64,000 bases of DNA from Halichoerus grypus. Lineage: Eukaryota; Chordata; Mammalia; Carnivora; Phocidae. Shown here piece by piece: positions 1-12,199 of the stretch (position 1 is its first letter; every line of letters begins with the position of its first letter). The stretch lies in contig NC_135721.1 in assembly GCF_964656455.1 (NCBI RefSeq), positions 85,168,754-85,232,753 of the forward strand. The letters run 5' to 3'. The notes below the pieces were generated by a model. It ran no database searches and was not told the DNA's origin. It saw nothing but the letters and a program-made list of their open reading frames with translations. The translations under genes were made by a program, and so were the position numbers.

Positions 1-829
1 AGGGAAACATGATGGTAAGGAAAGGAATTCACAAAGAACAACGTCAGGCTAATTCCTAGTTCTAGAAATGAAAACAAGAGCTCATATTTTTATGTATGTA
101 TTTGTAGGTATTAACCAATCCTTCCCTTTTACTGAACTTCTTCTACTATTCTATAAGAATAATGTTGGTGGTGTTTAATTTAATAATCTGTTTTTAGATT
201 ACCTCATGTCCAAGTCTGATCTTGGCTGAAAAGAAATTAATACCCCAGAAGCGTGTATGGTGAATAAGAGCATGTGGATCCCCTTTTTGTAAGATTTTCA
301 GAGCATATTTGTGTTATTTACAGTTGAATCATGATATGAGAAAAAACAAACTTTTTTGCATGGGATTGAAAAATAGCCAAAGTGGAAGAAGAGCAAAGGG
401 TAAAAGTAACAAAACTACATCATAAAAATAGTGAAGGGTGAGTGATAAAACGAAGGTGCATGTGTTTGTTTGCTCCCAGATCTTGTCTCCTCCTTTCCAC
501 TTGAAGGGGATGACTGCAGTGCAGACGGCAGACGGTACACTTGCCTGTTAATTCTGGTTATGTTTGGACAGTTTGGCCAATGGGAGGGACTGATAGGAGA
601 TTGGTTGGAAGGGAGGAGCTGGAGTCTTCCTATCCTGGTCTAGGTTTCTATGTCAAGTAGCAGAGAGATTCATTAATTTGGAACAAATTGGTAGCTCTCT
701 TATCGTGCCTTAGCTATTCTTGCGAATGGTTTTATGTCGCTAGTCATTATATTTTATATACCTCATCAAATAGTTGTAGGTTTTTTATATAAATAATTCC
801 TATTTGTTTTGATTCCAGTATGGTCTATA
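1..829. other. AT-rich sequence, nothing recognised
   Basis: No open frame of note, no SINE head or tail and no simple repeat. The last 100 bases may already belong to the old antisense L1 that follows, but I could not align them by eye. Confidence 0.5.
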
Positions 830-1560
830 TCTAGTAATAGGTTTGAATGGAATTTTCCTCCTGGCAAACTCAGATTCATTTTAGAAAATCTATTGACTTT
901 TCATTTATTTTTTTAGTGGTCAGTCTTATTGAACTCTTTTGTTAATTTAATTTTGTGTATGTTTTTGCTGTTGATTCTCCTGGGTATTTCAAATGGATGA
1001 AGAAAATGTCTGTAAATAATGAATAATGAAAAATTTCCTTCTTTACAATGGTCATATCCCATGTCATATTGCAATTGTAACAATTGATAACAGGCATCCA
1101 TCATTTGTTCCTACTTTAGTCCCTCCCTGTGTCTCTCTTGTCTCTCTCTGTCTCTTCCTCCTTCCTTCTCCACTGCGTATATACAATGTGTTAGTTTGGA
1201 ATGTTTATGTCAAGAACATGTCCTTCTTGTCCCAGTATAAGTGTAGGCAATATTTGCATTATTTTATTTTTAATTTTAAACATTTGAGATAGATTTTTAT
1301 ATCTTTGAAAAAACTATGGATGTCATTATTTTTGGCTTGTTTATGTAATAAATGATTTTGAGAACATCTTAAGCTTTATCCTTTTGTTTCCTAAGTAAAT
1401 TGTATTCCCAATGAGGTATTAATCTTTTGATGTATTATACTTTATTACTAATATTTTATTTAAAATGTTTTTTATCAGTACAGTGTGTTTTCAGGTTCTT
1501 TTTTTTTCAGATTTATTTTCTGGTCAATTTTTGGTGTCATGGTTAAACAAGTTAGAGTTA
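830..1560 (-). mobile_element. Old L1 (L1M-type) ORF2 fragment, antisense
   Basis: Read on the plus strand, the order of phrases matches the reverse complement of the L1 ORF2 reverse-transcriptase region: a run like 'gttgattctcctgggtatttc', then 'caggcatccatcatttgttc', then 'cttttgatgtattatac', 'ttactaatattttattta' and finally a stretch like the 'tggtatcaggg' landmark. Many substitutions and indels; no frame is open. Both ends are soft. It is a dead fragment of an element far older than the L1s at 39-46 kb. Confidence 0.6.
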
Positions 1561-2044
1561 AAATTTTCATTTCATTTCTTTCTGTGCTAGAGCAATTTAC
1601 ATACAATAAGAACTAATTTTTTTTTTTTTTCCTGAAGGTTTGAAATAACTACTTGGGAATAGTGACAACCTAGAATGAAAAGTAAAAGTAGCCCTCTGGA
1701 GGGAAAGGGTTGTATTAAAAATTAATGGGGAATAGATTCAAAAGGTTGATGAGGCCAACTGCAGATTTGACCAGATGTTCAAGGTAAGGTGAATTTGGCT
1801 AATTAAGGTTTAGGAATGAGGGCAGAGACTGCCATAGATCAACTTCAGAAATGCCATAGAAGAATTTTAAATAAGATTTGAGGATAATCCTACATGAATG
1901 AGAGAGAAGCTAACATTCGAATAATCTGTCCAATCATTGTTTGCCATAGAAATGGTGAAACGTTAATATCCACTCAAAAATGTGTTTCAGAAAAACTGTA
2001 TCAATAAAAATTAGCAAACGTTTTAAGTAAAATGATCACATATT
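1561..2044. other. Unassigned AT-rich sequence
   Basis: Contains a T run near 1618-1630. No gene or repeat family recognised. Confidence 0.4.
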
Positions 2045-2240
2045 TTTGAACACTTATCATATGCTGGCATCGTGCTATTAAATGTATATGTATTATCTTA
2101 TTTGGTTCACGAGAAACCTTTATGAAATATATCCTGTTATTATGCATTTTGTGAAAGCCGAGGCTTTATGAACTTTAGGAACTTGCTCAAGGTCTCAGTG
2201 CCTATTAAAATGACCTGCTTTTTATATCCAAAGCTATATT
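2045..2240 (-). repeat. MIR-type SINE relic, antisense
   Basis: Matches the antisense MIR layout: 'gaacacttatcatatgctgg', then 'ttatcttatttggttcacg', then a diverged 'cctgttattatgcatttt', then 'aacttgctcaaggtctcag'. This corresponds to the tRNA-derived mammalian MIR read backwards. Roughly 25-30% diverged by eye; no TSD visible. Confidence 0.65.
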
Positions 2241-3558
2241 ACAAACAAAAAGACTGCCTGAAATATTATTTAAATGACTATATTAATACAGCAAGCCCTT
2301 TTTGAAAGGTTATTGATTTAAATCTATAATAAAACTGAATTCCAAGGGCCCGGTCTAGGCACTTGTGTCATTCTCTAATATTTTTTGTTTCAATCTTTAT
2401 GTTCTTTTTGTCATAAAAGATATTAAATTTCAATTTCAGAAATACAGAATCAGTGAGACAAACTTTTCTCCATCTGGAAATCATGCAAGACCGTATCTGC
2501 CTGAAACTGTTGTATACGATGTTATTCTAAACTGGTATTAATATTACTGAAATTCTCAAATACAATAATATAAACTGTTAAAGTGCTTTATATGTACACA
2601 TATATGTATGGATATGAATTCATGTGATGTATATTGTTAAAGAAATACTAATCCATTAATGAGTTAAAAGGTGTATCTCAACTAAGCACATAATTATTTT
2701 ACTAAATAGTTCTCTGAATGGGTATTTACTGACTTTCCTAACTCATATTTTTTTTCTCTTGCAATCATGGGTGTCATGTTTTATAAGACATGTGTTTCAT
2801 GTGAAAGAGCACATAGCTCTCCCATGATGTTGTCTTGATCTAAGATAACAAACAACACATTTAAATTATAACTAAATTATTCTATTAGCCAAGATCACTT
2901 AGGGCTATTGTTAGTTTTTTATTTTCTCTTAATATGTCCTTTTCTATTGGCAGAGCTTGGATAATGGGGGCTGGAAGGAAGAACTGGTTGAAAAAGACAC
3001 TTTCGGTACTTTTACTTAGATGCTTTGTTAAAAAACAGTTAAAGTTCTGTTTATGTTGCAAATCTGAACCAGAGCCCTCCGTCAGACTGGAACTTCCGGA
3101 CACGGTAAGCATCAGGTAGTTTTCTGCCATATTTTCAGCACATCAGTACTCCATATGCTGTAAGAATGTCACTAAAGTCTGGCAGCAATTTTGAAAGGCT
3201 CTTGACATGTTGTTTGGTGTCATTCCCTAGTAGGAAGTGCCTGGGGTTGTGGCTGAAAGAAGGGGGAAATTGTGGCAACTAAGAAACACAGAAGCTTAAC
3301 AAAGATGACTGGAATATGTAAAATGTTTCTAGAAAGTAACAGATGTAGATGCTTTTATGGCGAGGAGTTGGATGGAGAGAGAGGAAGAGTGTGCATGTGT
3401 ATGTGTTTGTATGGAAGAGGGAGAGAGAGAGTCCACAGAATACAAGGATCCCCAAATAACTGTTGATCAGATGCTCTTTAAATACAACTAAGAAACAAAA
3501 TGTCACATTTTGGATCCTACATTAAGATGTGAGGTTCTAGTTCTTTAAAACATTCTGA
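2241..3558. other. Unassigned sequence
   Basis: No repeat family recognised. Two overlapping opposite-strand frames near 2885-3130 (61 and 81 codons) are no longer than chance in AT-rich DNA and have no recognisable domain. A GA-rich, GTGT-rich stretch lies at 3360-3430. Confidence 0.4.
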
Positions 3559-3751
3559 GGGATGCCTGGGTGGCTCAGCCGGTTAAGTCTCTGACTTTGT
3601 CTCAGGTCATGATCTCAGAGTCCTGGGATCCAGCCCCACGTGGGGCTCCACACTCAGCAGGGAGTCTGTTTCTCTCCTTTTCCCTCTGCATCTCCTCCTG
3701 CTCGTGCTCTCTCTCTCTCTCTAATAAATAAATAAAATCTTAAAAAAAAAA
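3559..3751 (+). mobile_element. CAN-SINE (tRNA-Lys-derived), older copy
   Basis: Head 'gatgcctgggtggctcagcc' holds the A-box region, followed by the 'aggtcatgatctcag' B-box neighbourhood, a CT-rich middle and an 'aataaataaataaaatctt' A-rich tail. Several CpG sites have decayed. It sits head-to-tail against a second copy at 3768. No clear TSD was resolved. Confidence 0.93.
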
Positions 3752-3767
3752 TTTTTTTTTAATTCAT

Positions 3768-3962
3768 GGGGCACCTGGGTGGCCCAGTTGGTTAAACATC
3801 TGACTTTTGATTTCGCTCAGGTCATGATCTCAGGGTTGTGAGATCAAGCCCCATGTCCAGCTCTGTGCTCAGCAGGAAGTCTGCTTGAGATTCCTTCTCT
3901 CCCCCTCCCTTTGCCCCTCTCCCTGCTCACTCTCTCCCTACAATAAATAAATCTTAAATTTT
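3768..3962 (+). mobile_element. CAN-SINE, second copy of a tandem pair
   Basis: Begins 'ggcacctgggtggcccagtt' right after the T/A-rich tail of the previous SINE and ends in 'caataaataaatctt'. The possible TSD (aattca) is too short to rely on. The pair may reflect insertion of one copy into the A-rich tail of the other, a common L1-endonuclease target. Confidence 0.93.
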
Positions 3963-5501
3963 TTTTTTTGAAAATTCAACTGGAAAACAGTGAATAGAAT
4001 TAAAGAAAATGTTCCAGTCAATACTGATCACAACAGGTGAGTGACTTATGCCAACCTTCTCAGTAGCCTTTCATCTTTTCCCCACCCCAGGTAGGTTTGT
4101 TTGCAAGAACCTCACCTCTCTATCTCCCTTAGCCGTAGTCAACAAAACGTGTGCCCTTTTCTCAGACTATTCACAAATAGTCATTAGTATGTCTGCTGAG
4201 TCATTAGCAAAACCATTTGCCATCTTGTCACCGGTAAACACATAGGGAAAATTTTTCTTCTACTTCAAGGTTGGACAAATGTAGAGGGTTATTGGTTGGG
4301 TAAATGTTTGCTTATGGATTATGGTTACTGACACTGGAGGTGGGAAAGGACACAAAGATAATTTACTGTTCATAAAACCTGACAACATGAACATTGGAAC
4401 TCTCTTGGAATGTTTTGTAATTGTGCTCAGTATTTCTGGAATATTAATATAGACTACTTTAACAATACTTTTGTGTAAGTTGTTTTTCTTTTGTGACAGT
4501 TAGTTCAAAATCCTGCACATCAGATTTCCTTAATTATAGGATATTCTGGAAAGGTCAAAATTTCTACACGAAATAACATAAATATTCATATAATTAATAT
4601 CAGGCCATTACTATGTATTTGTTAGTGCTTACGCTTGTTTATGTTATCTTATTTTGATCGTAAGAGCCTTGAAGTTCCTCTTTGTTAAATGTTTATTATC
4701 CTCAGCATGTTGTGTTTATAACATATAGTCAATATTATTACTGTTTGCTTATATGGATTTGATAACACTTTGGGAGATCCAAATTTACTGTCATTTTCTT
4801 TCCTTCATGAAGATTCTTATGAATGAATTCAAGTTTGTAATACTAAAAGCAGTTACAAATATTTTGGTTTCATCAATCTTTGTTAGCACAAAAAGTTTGA
4901 AAATATGGGTATAGAAAGTATTTGTGAGTATAGGACTGGGAAAAAGAAATATATTTTAAGAGACACATTAGTTATTCAAATGTGAAAGTCATCCTGTATG
5001 GAATTCCCCTCAACCTCTCCTATCACATCTCCAAGTCTCTTGTATATTTTAATACATTTCATCATTTAAGACTGTATGGCATCTCTCTCAGAAAAAAAAC
5101 AAAAACAAAAACAAAAACAAAAAAAATCTTTCCAACAAATAGTTTAGAAATTCATTCAGAAAACAAAATGTTAGCACTAAGGATATTGAAAGAATAAGCT
5201 AGGGGAAAAATCAAGTAGTGCCGGTTTCCTTCAAATAAAAAACTGGATTTTCTTACATCTAAGAATAAGATAAGAATTTGGTTTTAAAATAGCATACCAA
5301 CAAAGCATAATGTGTACCAGCCATTGAAAGAATGTGTATCATTCTTGAAAGAAAGGTTTTTATCTCCAGCAAGTCTTAAAGTTAACTGTGACATAAATGA
5401 ATATGTATTTTTAAATGGTGACTCATAAATATATTATTGCATAAATTTATTCTAATTGTCTTAGTGAGAAACTTGGCTCAGTGATATGAATTAGTATAAA
5501 G
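3963..5501. other. Unassigned sequence with a possible MIR relic and an (AAAAAC)n tract
   Basis: At 4600-4720 a stretch resembles antisense MIR ('tgttatcttattttgatcg', then 'tattatcctcag'), but weakly. A short (AAAAAC)n repeat lies at 5092-5126. Nothing else recognised. Confidence 0.4.
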
Positions 5502-5765
5502 CACCATATTCAGGGGCACACGCGTGGTTCAGTTGGTTGAGTGCCCAACTCTTGATTTCAGCTCAGGTCATGATCTCAGAATCCTGGAATCAAGCCCCAC
5601 ATCAGTCTCCATGCTCAGTGGGAGGTCTGCTTAAGGATTCTCTCTCTCTCTTTCTCTCTCCCTCTGCCCCTCCCCACCTTGTGTGTGTGCTCTCTTTCTC
5701 TCTCTCCATCTAAAATAAATAAATAAATTTAAAAAAATAAAAATAAAAGTAAAACACCATATTCA
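5502..5765 (+). mobile_element. CAN-SINE with 11-bp TSD
   Basis: SINE body 5513-5754 ('ggggcacacgcgtggttcag' head, CT-rich middle, A-rich tail). It is flanked by the perfect duplication caccatattca at 5502-5512 and 5755-5765, which shows target-primed insertion and fixes the limits. Confidence 0.95.
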
Positions 5766-7639
5766 AAAAGGGCTGAGAGTAAGTCTTCCAGTAGAAAGTC
5801 AAAGCAATTGATATTTTACGAACATGATTATTTATTACCCATTTGAAAATAACAGAATGACAGGTAAATGTCATGTACTAGAATTTGAAATTTGAGTGTG
5901 TTACTAATCCTGGCATGAACAGGAATAAAAATTCAATGGAACTAAATAAATTTTTAAGAATATCTAAATAAATAAAATTGTGTTTAAATTCAGATAATGC
6001 AATCCAGGAAAAAGAAATAAAATATAAATAAGCTGGAAAATTGATAGAACTTTGAGATTTGTGGTCAATATCAGACAGCAATAATTTTAATTTTGTTATA
6101 CAACAAATTGACTTAGTATGCTAGGCCTGCCGTTTAGGTGAGTTTTGAAGGCAAAAGCGTTTATAATACATTTAATTTGATTTGTTGTTTGGGGATAGAA
6201 CGGACTTCAGTATTTTAATGGATGACTCAACAGTGGGTCCAAGAACACACACACTCACACACAAATCAATTAGCTCAAAAAACAGCATCTAAAAAATCTT
6301 ACACTAGAGAAGGAAAAATATTGCTTTAAGGTAGAGAAATTAGCTAGTCAGTATTTACCGCAATAATGACTAATTAGCAAACAAAAGAAAAAGAACAGTT
6401 GTTTAACATCATGCTAGTGGTAAAGAAAAACAATCTTCAAAAATTAAATTATTTAGAGAAACTCATAGTTGAACTTTAAAGACTTTTATTGAAAGTTTGA
6501 GAAATAACTGATTCATAGAAGATCCAGTTGAGTAATTAATCAGAGCTAACCCGTAGGAGTTGCTGAAGTGTGAAATTGATTTGGGAGGATCTAGGTATCT
6601 AAATATCATTTCTTTTTTTTTAGAACATCCATTCAACTAGAATCTAATACAGCTTTTATTTTAGAATAATATTTTCACTATTTCAGGAGATACAACCTCA
6701 AACTTTGTTTTATTGTTTTGATTCTCTGGATTTAGTGTTGTATATATTTATATCACAAGCATCTTTCTCTATGGGGAGAACATGATAGGTCTTCAATACA
6801 GTTGGTGGAATGAATAAATACATTCATAAATGCAGACATGAATGACTGTTTTTGGAGCTTCATTGTGGTAAACAAGTACTTAAAACTACTATGTATAAGG
6901 CACCATGCCTTGTGTTTTGAGGAGAAAAAGACATGTGTTCTGCTACCAAAGAACTTAAAATCTCGTTAAGTAGATAACAAGGTAAAAGTATATATGAAAT
7001 AAGCTAGTTTGGTTAATATAATAAATAAATGCAGAGCAAGGAAATGTGAGCACAAGTAGGGGGTATCAGAGAACATATGGGATTAGAAATGGCCCGGATG
7101 GTTTGATGGGAGAATTATTTTATTTATCGAGATAGCTGGAGAATAATCATATAAAATAAAACTGAAACCCATTGCAAAATAAAAGACAAAGAATTAATTT
7201 GATTTTCAACTTCGAAATTCTCAATTGAAAGGAAGTGTTCAGGTGAAGCAGAAAGATGAAGCATGGACAAATTGACTTGTGTGGGGTTACACAACTATTT
7301 ATTGTCAAAGTCAAGAAAGCTGGGATGAAAGGGCTTCAGGCCAGGCTAGATTTCAAATGGCCCTCAGGAATGAAAATGGCATTCAGAGAAGTCCAGAGCA
7401 AACTTCAAAGTCCAGGTCTCCGTATACATCAGCTATGGTTCTTCCATAATTCTGCAAAGGCAGCTCCTACCACATTAAACCCAGTCAATTTCATTCATTT
7501 GGCACATTTCCTTTTGGATTAAGGTGAATTTCCATGAAGTGTATGTCTGAAAATATCATACTCTGTAGCCAATAAATATGGGAAATGCTTTACTAAAGGT
7601 ATAGATTAATGGCACTTGTTATTATTAATTTGAAATATA
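5766..7639. other. Mostly unassigned; possible L2/MIR relic near 6770-6990
   Basis: 6770-6840 ('aggtcttcaatac...tgaatgaataaat') and 6880-6980 ('tatgtataaggcaccatgcc') resemble the shared 3' end of L2/MIR and the antisense L2 3' region. Alignment is loose. A short (CA)n lies near 6246-6262. The rest has no recognisable feature. Confidence 0.35.
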
Positions 7640-7839
7640 TCTCCATCTGAGATTTTTTTTAAAAAGATTTTATTATTTATTTATTTATTTGAAAGAGAAA
7701 GGGCAGGGAGGAGCAGAGAACTCTGAGTGCAGAGCCCGATGTGGGGCTTGATCCCACAACCCTGAGATCACGACCTGAGCCGAAACCAAGAGTCGGATGC
7801 TTAACCAACTCAGCCACGCAGGCACCTCTCCATCTGAGA
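7640..7839 (-). mobile_element. CAN-SINE, antisense, with 13-bp TSD
   Basis: Body 7653-7826: T-rich tail complement, GA-rich middle, then 'atcacgacctgagcc' and 'cagccacgcaggcacc', the complement of the SINE head. The perfect duplication tctccatctgaga lies at 7640-7652 and 7827-7839. Confidence 0.96.
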
Positions 7840-10800
7840 CTTTTATATTAAAACCAAAAACATTTCAAGCATCAAGACATCATAAAACATAGCTTCTCAC
7901 AAAAAATAATGATAAAGCAGATGCGATTAGTTTTATGTAATGAACATGATGGGTGATTGTAAAATATTTGTTATCGTATTTTACTTTCTTTTTTAACCAT
8001 ATGGAGTTAAACACAATTATAAAGCCTTTGCTCTAGTAGAGTAAAAATATTGTATACTCAGTTTTTGACTTCAGAGATCTAGGATGAAATCAGACAGCAT
8101 ATAATGTCAAGATAGAATTACATTTACTTTTATTCAGTTTAAGTTGAATATAGTACCTACTTATAAAATGAAAATGTTAAAAATAATGCCATATGTGACA
8201 AATATGGCTATGAGACTTCCCAAAAGTGTTCTATTTGTGTTAATAGTGGCTAATATTTGACCAATGTTGCAGTACATTGTAATAATTGTAAATTAAGCTT
8301 TAGATTCGCATTCTTTGATTTCAAACAAGTTTGAACATGTGTTTTTGTTTTACAAGTAGTAGACAAATATTACTCAGTGATATATTAATGATATAGGAGG
8401 GGTCTCTTTTCCATGCATCTCTGTTCATGAAATGTTCCTCTACTTAACTTTACAAAGGAACATCGCAATACTACATATTGTTCAGGAATTAGGTCTTTGC
8501 AATTACACCAAGCACTTACCAACACCAAAATATATCTATAAGAAATAGAAAAGCAAGTGTGTGCATGTCAACAAGTTGCCTAACAATCAAGATCAATAAA
8601 CAAAACCATAAGGCTGCAGAAGAATGCTCCCCCCTCCTCCAATTCATAGATGAATAGAATCAATGCTTGAGAAAATTTCCCTGGAGGGTACAGGGTGGAA
8701 TTTGGAAACTGTAAAAGGAGCAATGAAAATGAGAAGAACAGATGGAAACTATTAAATCAGAATAACATTGCCTCTTACAAAGACTCAAATCAAATGTCAT
8801 GAACTTCTATTATTGACAACACAGGCAGGCAGAATAGTTATCTGTGGACTTTAAGAATATATTATATGCAATATCACACTATAAATAGGAGTAAATTCTG
8901 TCTCAGGAAAGTGCCATGCACCTGGTAGGTACACAATAAAGACTTTTTGATGATGTTATCCTAATTTTAATGGAGTCACGTGTCTAGAAATGTTAAAGAA
9001 TAAAGATTGTCAAAGTACTTAGTATACATTTCATATTGTAAAACTGTAGAAATCCTTAAACAAGAAACATATTTTAAATATAAAGATTATTTTAATTCAT
9101 TGCAATGACCTACGGTTTTAGATAAAGGAGGATTTGAAGCTTTGATATAGTTTTAATGTTTTAAATGTAATCACCAGTGATTCTCATTTCTTTATCAGAA
9201 ATGATCAAAAGCTCTTGGCACATGCTTTCCACCTGGATTCCCTCCTTGACCTCTATATCCTGAATGGAGCATTTTAACGCCTTAGGAAAGCATGAAACTA
9301 TTGAGAGATTTGCAAATGAGTTTCTTCAAGTGGGGCACATGGGTCTGCAGGTCATGTTGATGTACTTGCTCAGTCTCTTCTGCAGACATGTGTTCTCTTG
9401 ATCTCTCTCTAGCCCAGCTGTCGGTGCACATGTGAGCACAGATGAAGTTCTAGCAATTCCTTGCCTGTTTCCCCCACCTGCTTGATGTCTTCCAGTGGAC
9501 ACTTTTAAGTGAATAGCTATGCTCCTCTTTTTACAACTCATTTGAAAGTATATTTCCTCTTAGATGCTTTCTAAGAAATTCTGTATACTTGTCAATATCC
9601 CCCTATGCTCCTCTCGATCTTTCTTTCCTTCCATTTTTCCATATCATTACATCAGGCAACATGAACGCAACCCAACGGAACTAATCAATTAAATTTCTTG
9701 ACAAAGAAGAAGAAGGAAGGGAAGGAGAAGGAATGAGAAGGAGGGAGAGAGTTATTACCTCTTTGATATCAAGTAATAAGTAAAAGATTAAAAGATTTTC
9801 ATTCTTTTTTGTTTTTTAATGTTTTGTTGATTTTTATAAAGAGCTCACAACAACCTATGCACTAACCTGAAGGGAATATTTATAGGGTACCTCTTAATCT
9901 TAGAATTATCAAAAGATTACTTTAGGGGACTTGCCTGATTTTCATGATCTCCATGGTAATTTTTTGCATCCCGACACAAGAAAACTGGGCTGTGTTTTGC
10001 TGTTGAGACACAACCCATTATGTGACCCAGGCTTGGAATTGTCTCTTGAAAGTACCTGATGATTCCTTCATTTGGAAAACATTAAACATACTGAATTGAA
10101 ATGATTTTTGTGTTTATAATTGTAGAAAACAACTGTAAATGGATCAGGTCTGAAGCCATGTGACTAACCCTGCAGGTTTCTATCTCTTTATTCACGATTA
10201 TCATTACCAATGACTTGTGTGAGTGTTGAATGGCTCCAAAATTCTCTCACCCAGGGCCTGGTGGCCTCTTATATGGACCACAGTCAGCCGAACACTCCAA
10301 TTAAGGTGATATGAACTTGAGTAAACTAATAACAATTTTCATTCCCTGGTGTTGTGATCTTAAACCTTTTCTCTACAGCTGGAGTGGATAACTTAATTCT
10401 TGAAGAGACTTCAATTGGCCATAATTAATAACTTAAGTCATTTAGAACTACACTTACCTGCAGAAAAGAGACGGCATCAAATTTATTTGAGGGAAAATTT
10501 AAGCACCCATTTTTGAAATTATTTTAAGCTTATTTTATTTGTTGTGATTATATTAACTCATAACTCGATCTGAACCCAGTGAATCACAAACACTTTCAAA
10601 TATAACTTGTTTGCATGGCTTCTATATTCTTATTGTTTTAATAAGAACAGTAATATTTAGAACTGATAAGTCATAGGAAACTCAGAAAAATAGTATTTGT
10701 GAAGAGATAAAAGACTCTTTAAAATTTGGATTAGGTCACAATTTATCTGAATGCCTTTATTCATTCATGAATTAATCAACATGTATTGAGTATTACCATG

Positions 10801-11039
10801 TTCCAGGAATTGACGATGTAATAACGGTGCAAGTGAAATCTTGGAGAGGTAATTAGGACACAGCATGGTGGCAGAGCCACGTTCTAGGTGCTGCAAGAAC
10901 ACACAGAAATCACACATCTGCTCCAGTCTTAAGGATGGGACCAGGAAAGTCTCCAATTAACGTAAGTTTTGACGAACAAGTATCTGGAATCAGGCAAGCA
11001 AACTGTCAGAAATAAAGGGTCAACCATTCCAAGCAGAAA
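7840..11039. other. Long unassigned AT-rich stretch
   Basis: No young insertion. Contains a purine-only low-complexity tract at about 9704-9751. A minus-strand frame of 71 codons at 9326-9541 sits in a somewhat GC-richer patch (9180-9545), but no family was recognised. A possible antisense L2 3' relic ('ttcattcatgaattaatc...tgagtattaccatgttccag') lies at 10763-10900. Confidence 0.4.
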
Positions 11040-11245
11040 AATCCAAGTCCTGCCATTTAACTTGCAATTTCAGCCTGGATGAGTTACTTCTCTGACCTTG
11101 TTTTCTAAATGTAAAATGAGTATAATGGCAGTGTTTACCTCCCGAGATTGTTGCAAGGATTAAATGAGTTAATATACATCAAGTGCTTGGAAAGGTATCC
11201 AGGACATTGCAAACAATGTACAAGCGTTCAACAATGTTATCACTG
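11040..11245 (+). repeat. MIR SINE relic, sense
   Basis: The MIR core and 3' part are clear: 'gatgagttacttctctgacc', 'ctaaatgtaaaatgagtata', 'gattgttgcaaggattaaat' and 'gagttaatatacatcaagtg', ending in a diverged 'gttcaacaatgttatcac'. One of the best MIR matches in the window. No coding potential. Confidence 0.85.
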
Positions 11246-11407
11246 TAGCTGGAGACTCCTTACCAGTGATGTATGGGAAGTGAATGGGAATGAGGCTGGA
11301 AAAGTGAGTGGAAAACAGATTTTGGGAGAAAATAAGGTGCATGTCATGTTACAGAGTTTAGGCTTCCTTCTGAGGGCCATGGGGATTTTGAAGGCTTTTA
11401 AGGAGAT

Positions 11408-11598
11408 GGGGTGCCTAGGTGGCTCAGACAGTTAAGCCTCTGACTCTTGATTTCAGCTCAGGTCATGATCTCTGGGTCATGAGATTGAGCCCTGCCCTGA
11501 GCATGCTTAAGATTCTCTCCCTCTCTCCCTGCTCCTCTCTCTGCCACTCACGCTCTCTCTCTGTCTCTCTCTGTCTTTCTCTCTAAAGAAAAAAAATG
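11408..11598 (+). mobile_element. CAN-SINE
   Basis: Head 'ggggtgcctaggtggctcag', B-box neighbourhood 'aggtcatgatctctgg', long CT-rich middle ending in (CTCTGT)n-like sequence, short A tail. It lacks the usual AATAAAT motif, so the tail is probably eroded. TSD not resolved. Confidence 0.92.
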
Positions 11599-11871
11599 AG
11601 AGAGAGAGGTCATGGTCAGTTTTGCACCTTAGAAGAGTTTGGTTCTAGTGTCATCAAGGTATTGTTGGAACCGGAGGCAAAGAATAAAGGAGGAGGAAGC
11701 TGTATCAGGATCATCAACAAAATGATGACATCCAAACCAAGCTAATGGCGGAGAGATGGAGGTAATGAGATAAATCATTGAGAATTGGCTCTTAATTTGA
11801 AACATGAACTCATAGACTTGTTTCCATATCTCAGATTGAATCATGATGACACTACTTTCTTTATTAGATAG

Positions 11872-12095
11872 AAATACTGGGGCACCTGGGTGGCTCAGTC
11901 AGTTGAGTGTCCAACACTTGATTTCAGCTCCGGTCATGATCTCAAGGTGGTGAGATTGAGCCCCATGACTCGGTCAGTGCTCAGTCTCTGAGCTCAGTGC
12001 TGAGTCCATCTGAGATTCCCTCTTGGTCTCCCTCTGCTCCTCCACCCTGCTCGTACTGGCATGTGCATGGGTGCGTGCTCTCCCTCTCTCTCAAA

Positions 12096-12134
<39 letters not shown>

Positions 12135-12161
12135 AACCTTTTAAAAAGAAGAAAAAATACT
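11872..12161 (+). mobile_element. CAN-SINE with expanded (AAAT)n tail
   Basis: Body from 11879 ('ggcacctgggtggctcagtc'). The AAATAAAT tail has expanded to about eleven AAAT units at 12091-12135. A short duplication aaatact lies at 11872-11878 and 12155-12161. The middle contains a small internal repeat ('gtcagtgctcagt'). Confidence 0.93.
12091..12135. repeat. (AAAT)n microsatellite in a SINE tail
   Basis: About eleven uninterrupted AAAT units derived from the CAN-SINE tail. Likely length-polymorphic by analogy with other SINE-tail tetranucleotides. Confidence 0.95.
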
Positions 12162-12199
12162 AAACATCACTCACTCATTCACTTTTTTCTACATTGTAA

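Noticed and set aside
5092..5126. CRISPR-like or tandem array at the repeated AAAAAC words
   Set aside because: Simple-sequence repeat without spacers, in a mammalian context.
12091..12135. Independent tetranucleotide locus
   Set aside because: It is the expanded tail of the adjacent CAN-SINE, not a separate element.
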